The notes beneath the pieces are model-generated. The model searched no databases. It was not told the origin of the DNA and worked only from the letters and a program-made list of their open reading frames with translations. This document shows positions 18,500 to 26,043 of a stretch of DNA of 64,000 nucleotides, piece after piece. Numbering within the stretch: the first letter of the stretch is position 1; every line of letters begins with the position of its first letter. The DNA lies in assembly GCF_010500815.1 (NCBI RefSeq), contig NZ_JAAAMG010000024.1, positions 17,070 to 81,069 of the forward strand, in the 5' to 3' direction. The translations under genes were made by a program, and so were the position numbers. The stretch comes from Jiella pacifica (GTDB lineage: Bacteria; Pseudomonadota; Alphaproteobacteria; Rhizobiales; Rhizobiaceae).

Positions 18500-19557
18500 T
18501 GCGGCAACTTCACCTGGAGCTGCTCCGGCCAGGAGGCGGAGGGGTCGGTGCGAACGTAGCCGACGCCGCGCACCCCGCCCTTCACCTGTCTTTCGAAGCG
18601 CGCGAGCAATTCCCGCGGGATCCGGATCTTCACCCGGAAGACCAGCTTCTCGCGTTCCTCCATGGTCTCGACGCTCTTCGGCGTGAACTGCGCATCCGCC
18701 GAAACGAAGGTGACGCTGGCGGGAATGACGTAGTCGGGCGCGGGATCGAGGATGATCCGTGCCTCGTCCCCGACCGCAACCTGGCCGGCCGCGGCGGCGG
18801 GCAGATACAGCGACATCGAGACATCGGTGAGGTCGAGCAGCGTCGCGATGCGGGCGCCGGCCGCCACGACCTCGCCGGTACGGGCGAGCTTGTACTGCAC
18901 TCGGCCGCGGCGAGGCGCGGTGATCACCATGTCACCGACGACGGCGTTCAATCGTGAGACCTCGGCCTCGGCGGCGGCGATGCTCGACTGTGCCTGCGCC
19001 TTTTCGGCGATCGCCGCCCGCTGGGCGGCCTCCGCCGTCCGCAGGGCGCCGCGCCGCTCGTCGAGGGATTGGGCGCTGGTATGGCCGGAATGAAAGAGCT
19101 CGGCGATGCGGTTGTAGCTCGCCTCTGCAAGCGCCTTCTCGCTGTCGCGCTGGGCGATCAAGGCCTCGGCCTGGGCGAGCGCGCTCTCCGCCCGCAACAC
19201 GTCGGCCTGCGCTCCGAGAAGCTGCGCCCGGTATTCCCGGTCGTCGAGCCGGGCGATCACCTGTCCCGCCTCGACCGTGTCGCCTTCCTCCACCGGCATC
19301 TCGGCAAGCCGCCCGGAATACTTGGCGGCGACATCGATCTCCTGCGCCTCGATGCGGCCGTTGGAACTGGCAATCGTCTCGGGCAGCTTCTTGCCGCGCA
19401 GTCGGTCGAGCAGGGTTTCCAGCCTGGATTCGGCGGCCGCCGCGGGCATGAAGCGCGGGAAGGGCCAGGCTGAAGAGGGAATCGCCGCAGGCCCCAGAAC
19501 ATCGGGAGCCACGAGAGCGGACAGCACGCACAGTATCGTTGGAAAACGGTTGTTCAT
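18496..19557 (-). CDS. membrane fusion (HlyD-family) protein, YhiI-like
   Basis: A 353-residue periplasmic adaptor. An N-terminal hydrophobic segment (signal or anchor) is followed by biotinyl-lipoyl half-motifs (KYSGRLAEMPVEEGDTVEAGQVIARLDD) and a long helical hairpin (ALAQAEALIAQRDSEKALAEAS...). The second lipoyl half is APRRGRVQYKLARTGEVVAAG. It begins the exporter operon; its stop overlaps the start of the RbbA-like gene by four bases. A FixK-type box lies 122-135 bases upstream of the start at 19557. Confidence 0.9.
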   Translation of the reverse strand: MNNRFPTILCVLSALVAPDVLGPAAIPSSAWPFPRFMPAAAAESRLETLLDRLRGKKLPETIASSNGRIEAQEIDVAAKYSGRLAEMPVEEGDTVEAGQVIARLDDREYRAQLLGAQADVLRAESALAQAEALIAQRDSEKALAEASYNRIAELFHSGHTSAQSLDERRGALRTAEAAQRAAIAEKAQAQSSIAAAEAEVSRLNAVVGDMVITAPRRGRVQYKLARTGEVVAAGARIATLLDLTDVSMSLYLPAAAAGQVAVGDEARIILDPAPDYVIPASVTFVSADAQFTPKSVETMEEREKLVFRVKIRIPRELLARFERQVKGGVRGVGYVRTDPSASWPEQLQVKLPQ

Positions 19558-19931
19558 GGGTGTCGATCGCTCGAGTTCGTCTCGGGAAGGTCGCGGCGGG
19601 CCGGCTCCGCCGCGATCGCGTTGAAACCGACCGCGACTGCGGTCTGCCCGAGCATGGCGAGAACCAGCAACGCTCGCCTTGATGCGGGTCAAAGCGGCGT
19701 CGCAAAGATGTAAGTTCGTCTGACGTTCCTTCCCGAAAGCCCCGCCGGTTTCGATGAAGTTGCTCCGGGAAGTTGCTTCGGCTTGCCCCCCGGGGACCGG
19801 GAGTGGGCGCACTCAGCCCGCGGCGAAGTGGACTGGTCGATCGATGGTGCCCGATGCCTCGGGGGTGACACGGGACATTGAAACTCCAGACGCTTCGGGA
19901 TGCGGCGGATGGTTCGGTGTTTTTCACCGCG
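19558..19931. other. 374-base gap with exporter promoter region
   Basis: It lies between the exporter operon and the end of the YeeE-type gene, both on the minus strand. The only feature seen is the FNR/FixK-type box at 19679-19692. The frames that cover it have no family signal. Confidence 0.4.
19679..19692 (-). promoter_or_regulatory. FNR/FixK-type box before the ABC exporter operon
   Basis: TTGATGCGGGTCAA matches nine of ten fixed positions of the FNR/FixK consensus. A class II promoter here would start near 19644 and leave a leader of about 87 bases. The predicted -10 (CATGCT, 19651-19656 on the minus strand) is weak, so this promoter is less certain than those of atpD or the stress protein. 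Confidence 0.5.
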
Positions 19932-21029
19932 TCATTCCGCGGGTGACCGCTCCGGCTTGGTGAAAGCGTGGCGTATCGAGCCTTCGAAAAGATAGGCGAG
20001 GCCCAGCCTTGCCCCGATGGCGATCGAGACGAGCACGAGCGGGGCGGAAATCGTCAGCAGCGAGGCGGCGGAGATTCCCTGGCCGATGGTGCAGCCGAGG
20101 GAAAAGACCCCACCGACGCCCATCAGCACGGCGCCGAGGAGATGGCGCGACAATTCGCGGGCGTCGTCGCAGGCCTCCCAGCGCACCTCGTGGCGCAGCA
20201 TGGCGGCCATTGCCGCCCCGAGGACGACGCCGAGCGTCACGCCGACACCGTAGGAGGGCAGGGCACCGGTATAGGTGATGGCATGGAGGATGAGTTCGCC
20301 GGGCGGAACGACGAAGGAGGCGCTCTCGATCCGCACGGGCTGGAAGGATGCTTCGGCGATCGCCGAGGTCGCCGCCCAGCCGAAGGCGATCACCGTGCCG
20401 ATGAGGACGCCCGTCGCGATGCGACCGACATCGCGGCGGAAGACTGCGTCGCGGCCGATCCACAGCGCGAGGGCGAGGCAAACGGCAATGACGATCGGCA
20501 GTCTCAGGTCGAGCCCGGTCACGCCCTGAACGAGGCTCGGCAGCGTCTGATCCGGCGCGCCGAGACGGCCGAGATCGAAAGCGGCGTCGTCGACGATCGC
20601 GATCCGGCCGAGGCCGACGACGCCGCGCTGCGCCGCAAGGGCCGACAGGCCGAGGACGAGTACCACGATCAGGCCGCGCAGCGAGCCGCCGCCGAGCCGG
20701 ACCAGCGCGCCGAAGCCGCAGGTGCCGACGAGCGCCATGCCGAAGCCGAAGGCAAGGCCGCCGAGGATGGCACCCGTCCAGCCGAAGGAAACGGTGGTGT
20801 AGAAGCTGTCGGCGGGGTTGAACAGTGCGAGGCGGACGAGGATCTCGGTGAAGACGATCGCCGACAAGATCGCCACCGCCCAGGTCCGGAGCCCGGAACT
20901 GTCGCCGGCATACCAGTGCCGCTCGAACGAGCCCATGGTGCAGAAATGCCGGCGGCGGGCGACGAAACCGAGGACGGCTCCGGCGAAAACGCCCGCGACC
21001 AGCGGCGCGAAACCGCTGTCGACGATCAT
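19932..21029 (-). CDS. YeeE/YedE-family sulfur-compound transporter
   Basis: A 365-residue membrane protein with about nine to ten hydrophobic helices and the conserved cysteine motifs of YeeE transporters: HFCTMG (near residue 30), GTCGFGALVR and LGCTIGQG. E. coli YeeE imports thiosulfate through a cysteine relay. Here the gene follows soxS-soxR on the same strand, so thiosulfate or a sulfane-sulfur carrier is the likely substrate. Length is close to E. coli YeeE (about 350). Confidence 0.85.
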   Translation of the reverse strand: MIVDSGFAPLVAGVFAGAVLGFVARRRHFCTMGSFERHWYAGDSSGLRTWAVAILSAIVFTEILVRLALFNPADSFYTTVSFGWTGAILGGLAFGFGMALVGTCGFGALVRLGGGSLRGLIVVLVLGLSALAAQRGVVGLGRIAIVDDAAFDLGRLGAPDQTLPSLVQGVTGLDLRLPIVIAVCLALALWIGRDAVFRRDVGRIATGVLIGTVIAFGWAATSAIAEASFQPVRIESASFVVPPGELILHAITYTGALPSYGVGVTLGVVLGAAMAAMLRHEVRWEACDDARELSRHLLGAVLMGVGGVFSLGCTIGQGISAASLLTISAPLVLVSIAIGARLGLAYLFEGSIRHAFTKPERSPAE

Positions 21030-21137
21030 GACATGGTGCCTCCCGGCGCCTTCTTGGGCGAGGCGCTCCGAGGTCGAGGCTATGCCTGCGTCAGCGAGCC
21101 TGCAAGCGCGACTTGCGCACGAAGCCAGGCAATGACT

Positions 21138-21515
21138 TCATTCGGATCTGCCGCTCCCGCGAACCGGGGCGCAAAATAGGTCGTAGAGCGTGCCGATCAG
21201 CCCCGTCACCTCTTCGCTGGTCAGGCTGTAATAGATCGTCCGGCCTTCACGGCGGGTCGTCACCAGCCGGTCGAAGCGCAGCCGCGCCAGCTGTTGCGAT
21301 ACCGCCGCCTGGGGCATGTCGAGGATCGTCTCGATCTCGCCGACCGAGCGCTCGCCCTCCGACAACAGGCAGAGGATGACGAGGCGCGTCTCGTGCGACA
21401 TCGCCTTCAACAGATCGCTCGCCTTCTTCGCCTGCTCGAAGAAGGCCGCGCGCTCTTCCGGCGAGGTCGTCGGGTCGAATTTCGGCAGCGCGAGGGGGGC
21501 GGGTTGCGACGTCAA
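21138..21515 (-). CDS. soxR: ArsR-family persulfide-responsive repressor SoxR
   Basis: A 125-residue winged-helix repressor. The recognition helix is QAAVSQQLARLRFDRLV followed by the wing RREGRTIYYSL. Two cysteines, C49 (VILCLL) and C115 (DLFCAP), lie 66 residues apart, as in SqrR/BigR/SoxR proteins that form intramolecular tetrasulfides in response to sulfane sulfur. The start is an unusual TTG at 21515 that overlaps the soxS stop (TTGA); the longer frame to 21812 runs antisense through soxS and is rejected. It is expected to repress the sox operon through AT-rich operators in the divergent region. Confidence 0.85.
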   Translation of the reverse strand: MTSQPAPLALPKFDPTTSPEERAAFFEQAKKASDLLKAMSHETRLVILCLLSEGERSVGEIETILDMPQAAVSQQLARLRFDRLVTTRREGRTIYYSLTSEEVTGLIGTLYDLFCAPVRGSGRSE

Positions 21516-21952
21516 CGTGGCTGGCCTTGTGTTTCCGACACCCCGGATGTGGTGGTCTGCGGGAGTTTCGCCAGCATGTCGGCGAGGAGCACCCAGAAGA
21601 ATTCGTCTCCCGGATAGCCGCGCAGGCGGCCGACTTCCACCCCCTTCTCGACGAGAACGAAGGTCGGTGTCAGCCGCTCCCTGGCGATCGCCGCAAGGTC
21701 CGCCGGCCATGGCCGCGTGACGTCGACGCGCCTCAGCGGCGCACGTCGGCCTTCGTCCGTCTTCGCATAGGCTGGGCCAATCTCTTCGTTGAAGCGCTTG
21801 CACCACGGACATCCGGGCCGCTCCAGCATCAACAGTTCGGCGGCCGTCGCCGACCGCGCCGTCGCGACGCCTGCCAGGATGGCAAGGAAGACGACCAGCA
21901 GGGGCATTTGCCGAGTCGGCCGGGTCGGCAGCTTGCCAATAGATGAAAACAT
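21512..21952 (-). CDS. soxS: periplasmic thioredoxin-like protein SoxS
   Basis: A 146-residue protein with a signal peptide (hydrophobic core MPLLVVFLAILAGVA) and a thioredoxin-like active site, RPGCPWCKRF. SoxS keeps SoxYZ in a reductively active state in Paracoccus. The arrangement soxS-soxR divergent from soxVW is the same as in Paracoccus pantotrophus. The ATG at 21952 has AGAAG seven bases upstream; a later ATG at 21907 would leave only the signal core. The AT-rich operator region overlaps the start. Confidence 0.8.
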   Translation of the reverse strand: MFSSIGKLPTRPTRQMPLLVVFLAILAGVATARSATAAELLMLERPGCPWCKRFNEEIGPAYAKTDEGRRAPLRRVDVTRPWPADLAAIARERLTPTFVLVEKGVEVGRLRGYPGDEFFWVLLADMLAKLPQTTTSGVSETQGQPR

Positions 21953-21973
21953 ATGCATTCTTCTATCTATATG
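21950..21973. promoter_or_regulatory. AT-rich inverted repeat between soxS and soxV
   Basis: CATAT (21950-21954) and ATATG (21969-21973) form an inverted pair, and the octamer ATATGCAT (21951-21958) recurs in the divergent peroxiredoxin promoter at 36833-36840. In this GC-rich context it is a likely operator for the SoxR/BigR-type repressors encoded nearby. Confidence 0.45.
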
Positions 21974-22038
21974 ATCCGCGATGCCGTTGGCGAGATGCAT
22001 GCGGGCCAAATTCATGCTCGCCGTGGGAAACGTCCGAA

Positions 22039-22773
22039 ATGCTCGATGTCGGCTTCGGCGCGGCGTTGCTTGCCGGCGTCCTGTCCTTCGTCTCGCCCTG
22101 CGTCCTGCCGATCGTCCCGCCCTATCTCGCCTTTCTGGCGGGATTGAGCTTCGACCAGATCAGGACGGAGGGGCAAGATCCGGCTCTGGCGCGGCGCATC
22201 CTGATCGCCTCGATCGCCTTCGTGCTGGGTTTTACGACCGTCTTCGTCGCCCTCGGTGCGACGGCAAGCGTCGTCGGTCGGGCGATCGCCCAGTGGTTCG
22301 ACGTGCTGTCGGTGATCGCGGGTGTGCTCATCATCGTCATGGGTCTGCATTTCCTCGGCGTCTTCAGGCTGGCCATGCTCTATCGCGAGGCCCGGGTAAG
22401 CGTCGCGAAGAAACCGGCGGGGCCGCTCGGCGCCTATCTCATGGGGCTCGCCTTCGCCTTCGGCTGGACGCCCTGCGTCGGCCCGGTTCTGGCGGCGATC
22501 CTCTTCGTGGCGGCTTCCCAGGATACCGCGCTCAGGGGCGGCGGGCTGCTTGCCACCTACTCCCTCGGCATGGGCGTGCCCTTCGTCCTCGCCGCGCTGT
22601 TTGCAACCCGGTTCCTCGACTTCGCCGCGAAATTCCGCCGGCACATGGCGCTGGTGGAGAAGATCATGGGCGGGGCGCTGGTGGTCACGGGCCTGCTCTT
22701 CGTCACCGGCCAGATGGCGACGATCTCCTACTGGCTGCTCGAAACCTTTCCGGTCTTTGCGACGATCGGCTGA
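22039..22773 (+). CDS. soxV: CcdA-family thiol-disulfide membrane transporter SoxV
   Basis: A 244-residue protein with six membrane helices and the two cysteines of CcdA: FVSPCVLPIVPP near the N-terminus and WTPCVGPVLAAI in mid-protein. It carries reducing equivalents from cytoplasmic thioredoxin to the periplasm, where SoxW (next gene) and SoxS use them to keep SoxYZ active. The long frame from 21943 is rejected because CcdA proteins start just before the first helix, at ATG 22039. Confidence 0.9.
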   Translation: MLDVGFGAALLAGVLSFVSPCVLPIVPPYLAFLAGLSFDQIRTEGQDPALARRILIASIAFVLGFTTVFVALGATASVVGRAIAQWFDVLSVIAGVLIIVMGLHFLGVFRLAMLYREARVSVAKKPAGPLGAYLMGLAFAFGWTPCVGPVLAAILFVAASQDTALRGGGLLATYSLGMGVPFVLAALFATRFLDFAAKFRRHMALVEKIMGGALVVTGLLFVTGQMATISYWLLETFPVFATIG

Positions 22774-22799
22774 ACCCCGACGAACGGAGGAATGGGACG

Positions 22800-23378
22800 A
22801 TGTTCAAACGGTTGGCATTTCTCGCAGGCCTGGCGCTTCTGGCGGCGCCTGGCGCGATCGCGGCCGAAATCGGCGACGACGGACTGCACAAGGAGGACTG
22901 GTTCGCCGTCACCTTCAAGGATGTCGGCGATGACATCCAAGCCGCCAGTGACGAGGGCAAGCGGCTCGCCATCGTCTTCGAGCAGCGTGGCTGCATCTAC
23001 TGCAAGAAGATGCACGAGGAGCTCCTCGCCGACCCGGCGATCCGCGCCTATGTCCGCAACCACTTCAAGGTCGTCCAGTACAATCTCTTCGGCGACGAGG
23101 AGGTGGTCGATCTCGACGGTGAAACGCTGACGGAAAAGACCGCCGCGCGGCGTTGGGGCGTCGTCTTCACGCCGACGATCCTGTTCATGCCGGACGCAGC
23201 GCCCACGGCGGCAACGGCGTCGCAGGCCGCCGTCGCCACCATGCCCGGCGCCTTCGGCAAGAAGACCTTCCTTCACATGTTCGAGTGGGTGTTCGAGAAG
23301 GGCTACGACACCGACGAACACTTCCAGAAATATCACGCCCGCAAGCTCGCCGAGGCGGGCGATACGGGCGTCGAATGA
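22800..23378 (+). CDS. soxW: periplasmic thioredoxin SoxW
   Basis: A 192-residue protein with a signal peptide (MFKRLAFLAGLALLAAPGAIA, cleaved after AIA) and a thioredoxin-type site GCIYCKKMHEE. It continues through the cis-proline segment FTPTILFM. It takes electrons from SoxV. GGAGG stands nine bases before ATG 22800. It follows soxV by 26 bases in the same operon. Confidence 0.88.
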   Translation: MFKRLAFLAGLALLAAPGAIAAEIGDDGLHKEDWFAVTFKDVGDDIQAASDEGKRLAIVFEQRGCIYCKKMHEELLADPAIRAYVRNHFKVVQYNLFGDEEVVDLDGETLTEKTAARRWGVVFTPTILFMPDAAPTAATASQAAVATMPGAFGKKTFLHMFEWVFEKGYDTDEHFQKYHARKLAEAGDTGVE

Positions 23379-23506
23379 GGCGGGCCGACGTCATGCCTTC
23401 CAACAGGCGGCGCCTCTTCCCGTCGTGCGGTGTCGCGGAAACGACGCTCCGCGGCTTCCCGACCTCGGCGCGGATCAGGTCTGCGATCACTGTTGCACCG
23501 CAATAC

Positions 23507-23530
23507 ATGCAAGAAATTATATCCTTGCAT
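23507..23530. promoter_or_regulatory. inverted repeat before soxX, probable SoxR operator
   Basis: ATGCAAG (23507-23513) and CTTGCAT (23524-23530) form a perfect 7-base inverted repeat with a 10-base AT-rich spacer. It stands about 78 bases before the soxX start, in the 229-base gap between soxW and soxX, and suggests that soxXYZABCD has its own controlled promoter. Confidence 0.55.
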
Positions 23531-23607
23531 TTATTTGGAACTCGTCTAGGCTGATCTTCGTCGGCAACGTCCGATGAGCCGGAGACGGCAGGGAGGAAAA
23601 TCTGGTC

Positions 23608-24069
23608 ATGAACCGCGCTTTCAAGCGAAGCCTTGTCTTGATCGCCGTGTTCGCCGGGGCTCCGGCGACGGCGGAAACCGCTCCGGGCGAGGTGACGATC
23701 GACGACATGGCGGTGGCGCAGCCGGTCACCGCGGCGGCCGGAGATGCGATCAACGGCCGTAAGGTCTTTGCCGATCGCGGGCTCGGCAATTGCCTCGCCT
23801 GCCACGTCAATTCCGACCTGAAGAACGAGCAATTCCAGGGCACCGTCGGGCCGGCGCTCGACGGCGTCGCAGACCGTTGGGAGGCGGCGCAGCTTCGCGC
23901 CATCGTCGTCGACGCCAAGAAGGTGTTCGGGCCCGAAACGATGATGCCGGGATTTTACTCGCTCGATGTCGGCGTCGACGTCGCCGAGGAGTTCAAGGAC
24001 AAGACGATCCTGAGCGCCGGGGATGTCGAGGATGTCGTCGCTTATCTGACCACGCTGAAGGGCGAATGA
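23608..24069 (+). CDS. soxX: sulfur-oxidising c-type cytochrome SoxX
   Basis: A 153-residue periplasmic cytochrome with an N-terminal signal peptide, one heme site CLACH, and a probable axial methionine in the MMPGFY block. With SoxA it makes SoxAX, which couples thiosulfate oxidatively to the SoxY cysteine. First gene after the inverted-repeat operator; soxY follows by 13 bases. Confidence 0.93.
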   Translation: MNRAFKRSLVLIAVFAGAPATAETAPGEVTIDDMAVAQPVTAAAGDAINGRKVFADRGLGNCLACHVNSDLKNEQFQGTVGPALDGVADRWEAAQLRAIVVDAKKVFGPETMMPGFYSLDVGVDVAEEFKDKTILSAGDVEDVVAYLTTLKGE

Positions 24070-24082
24070 GGAGAAGACCCAG

Positions 24083-24535
24083 ATGATGACGCGGCGTAGA
24101 CTTCTTGCCGGGACGGCCACTCTGACGGCGATGGCCGGCGTTGCGATCCTGGCGCGCCCGGCATGGGCGACTGTGGAGGCGACCGACGCGGCGATCGGTG
24201 CCTTCACCGGCGGCAAGACGCCCGAGCCGGGCAAGATCACCCTGACCGCGCCGGAGATCGCCGAAAACGGCAATTCGGTTCCGGTGACGGTCGAGGTCGA
24301 CAGCCCGATGACCGACGGGGACTACGTCGCTTCGGTGACGATTCTGGCCGACGGCAACCCCAACCCGGAGGTCGCGACCTTCCATTTCACGCCGCTGAGC
24401 GGAACCGCCGCCGCGACGACGCGGATCCGCCTCGCCAAGACCCAGAACGTCGTCGCCATCGCCAAGATGAGCGACGGCTCCACCTTTTCGGACCGCAAGG
24501 AAGTGAAGGTGACGATCGGTGGCTGCGGCGGCTGA
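24083..24535 (+). CDS. soxY: thiosulfate-oxidation carrier protein SoxY
   Basis: A 150-residue protein with a Tat-type signal (TRRRLLAGTA) and the diagnostic C-terminus GGCGG, whose cysteine carries the sulfur intermediates. The body is the Ig-like fold seen in SoxY (VPVTVEVDSPM... YVASVTILADGNPNPEVATF). It is exported folded together with SoxZ. Confidence 0.95.
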   Translation: MMTRRRLLAGTATLTAMAGVAILARPAWATVEATDAAIGAFTGGKTPEPGKITLTAPEIAENGNSVPVTVEVDSPMTDGDYVASVTILADGNPNPEVATFHFTPLSGTAAATTRIRLAKTQNVVAIAKMSDGSTFSDRKEVKVTIGGCGG

Positions 24536-24614
24536 GGCCTGGCCTCGAAACGCTTGACGATCCAGCGGCCCGCCCGATGCGGAGTTGGCCGCGAAACGGG
24601 AGGAAACCTCGACA

Positions 24615-24941
24615 ATGGCAACGCCCAAGCCTCGCGTGAAGGTGCCGAAAAAAGCTTCGGCCGGCGAGATCATCACCATCAAGACGCTGATCAGTCACGA
24701 CATGGAATCCGGCCAGCGCAAGGGCAAGGACGGCAACGTCATTCCGCGGCAGATCATCAATAAGTTCACCTGCGAATTCAACGGGATGAAGGTCTTCGAG
24801 TGCGAACTCGACCCGGCGGTGGCGGCCAATCCCTATTTCGAATTCAACGCCAAGGTGCCGGAAAGCGGAACCTTCAAGTTCACCTGGGTGGACGATGACG
24901 GCTCGATCTACACCGACGAGCAGAAGATTGCCGTGAACTGA
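24615..24941 (+). CDS. soxZ: SoxY partner protein SoxZ
   Basis: A 108-residue Ig-like protein with no signal peptide; it reaches the periplasm as a passenger of SoxY. Typical blocks are PRVKVPKKASAGEIITIKTL and the C-terminal FTWVDDDGS. ATG 24615 is preceded by GGGAGG; the frame open from 24585 adds ten residues without support. Confidence 0.95.
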   Translation: MATPKPRVKVPKKASAGEIITIKTLISHDMESGQRKGKDGNVIPRQIINKFTCEFNGMKVFECELDPAVAANPYFEFNAKVPESGTFKFTWVDDDGSIYTDEQKIAVN

Positions 24942-25045
24942 CCGGCCGCCCCGCCGAAACGGTCGGCGCCGCCCGGAAGGCTTCGGGCGTGACGGACGCG
25001 GCATTCGTGGCGGAGACGCCGTCGTCATTCTTGGGAGGGAAAGGC

Positions 25046-25906
25046 GTGAACAAAAGAACACTCGCAGCGCTGGTTTTGCTCGGCGCCAGTCCGCTCTTCA
25101 CGGCGGCGCGGGCCGAACCGGTCACTGAGACGCTCGAGATCGACGGGGAGGCGATGATCACCGAGGCGCCGGCGCCGAAGGATCCGCCGGGCCACCCGTT
25201 CGACGTCGTCAAGTCCGGCTGGCTTTACCGCGAGCCCGATACGAGGGCGATGGAGGCCGACAGTTTCGAGAACCCCGGCATGCTGAATGTCGAGCACGGC
25301 GAGGAAGTCTGGAACACCGTCGAGGGGGAAGCCGGCAAGTCCTGCGCCTCCTGCCACGGCGATGCGGCGGAAACCATGAAGGGCGTCGGCGCCAGCTATC
25401 CGAAATGGAATGCGAAAGCCGGCAAGCCCTTCGACATCGAGCTCCAGATCAATGCCTGCCGCACGGCGCAGATGAAGGCCGAGCCATACAAGTTCGACGC
25501 CCGCGATCAGGTCGATCTAACCGCCTATATCAAGCACCAGTCGCTGGGAATTCCGGTGAAGATCGACCTTTCGGCCGGCGACATGATGAGCTGGTGGCAG
25601 ACGGGCAAGGACCGCTACTACCTGCGCACGGGGCAGCTGAATTTCGCCTGCGCGTCGTGCCATGAGAAAAACAGCGGCAACTATCTGCGGGCCGATCACC
25701 TCAGTCAGGGCAACTCCAACGGTTTTCCGACCTACCGCTTGAAGCAGAGCAACCTGGTCTCGCTGCACAACCGTTTTCGCGGCTGCGTGCGCGACACCCG
25801 CGCCGAACCGCCAAAGGCTTTTTCGGACGAATTGATGGCGCTGGAAGTCTATGTCGCCTGGCGCGGCGAGGGGCTCTCGATCGAAACGCCGGCGGTGCGC
25901 CAGTAG
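25046..25906 (+). CDS. soxA: diheme cytochrome c SoxA
   Basis: A 286-residue periplasmic protein with a signal peptide (NKRTLAALVLLGASPLFTAARA) and two heme motifs, CASCHGD and CASCHEK, so it is the diheme type. The catalytic cysteine that is persulfide-modified lies in FRGCVRDTRAEP. The GTG at 25046 is chosen because GGGAGGGAAAGG precedes it and the signal peptide starts there; the frame from 24989 adds 19 unsupported residues. Confidence 0.95.
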   Translation: MNKRTLAALVLLGASPLFTAARAEPVTETLEIDGEAMITEAPAPKDPPGHPFDVVKSGWLYREPDTRAMEADSFENPGMLNVEHGEEVWNTVEGEAGKSCASCHGDAAETMKGVGASYPKWNAKAGKPFDIELQINACRTAQMKAEPYKFDARDQVDLTAYIKHQSLGIPVKIDLSAGDMMSWWQTGKDRYYLRTGQLNFACASCHEKNSGNYLRADHLSQGNSNGFPTYRLKQSNLVSLHNRFRGCVRDTRAEPPKAFSDELMALEVYVAWRGEGLSIETPAVRQ

Positions 25907-26043
25907 GGCGGTCCTTGCCGGTCGCCTGGAGCTTTCCAGTCGCGGCCGGTCATCGCGAAGACCTCGCAGCCGGCGGCTCGCTGGCCGGGCGTTGCGCTCG
26001 GCGCCGGCTCGCCCTCGGCGCGCTCTCAGCACGGAAGTCGAAC

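Noticed and set aside
16985..18559. 524-codon plus-strand frame opposite the RbbA-like gene
   Set aside because: Antisense to three well-formed domains; no start signal or motif.
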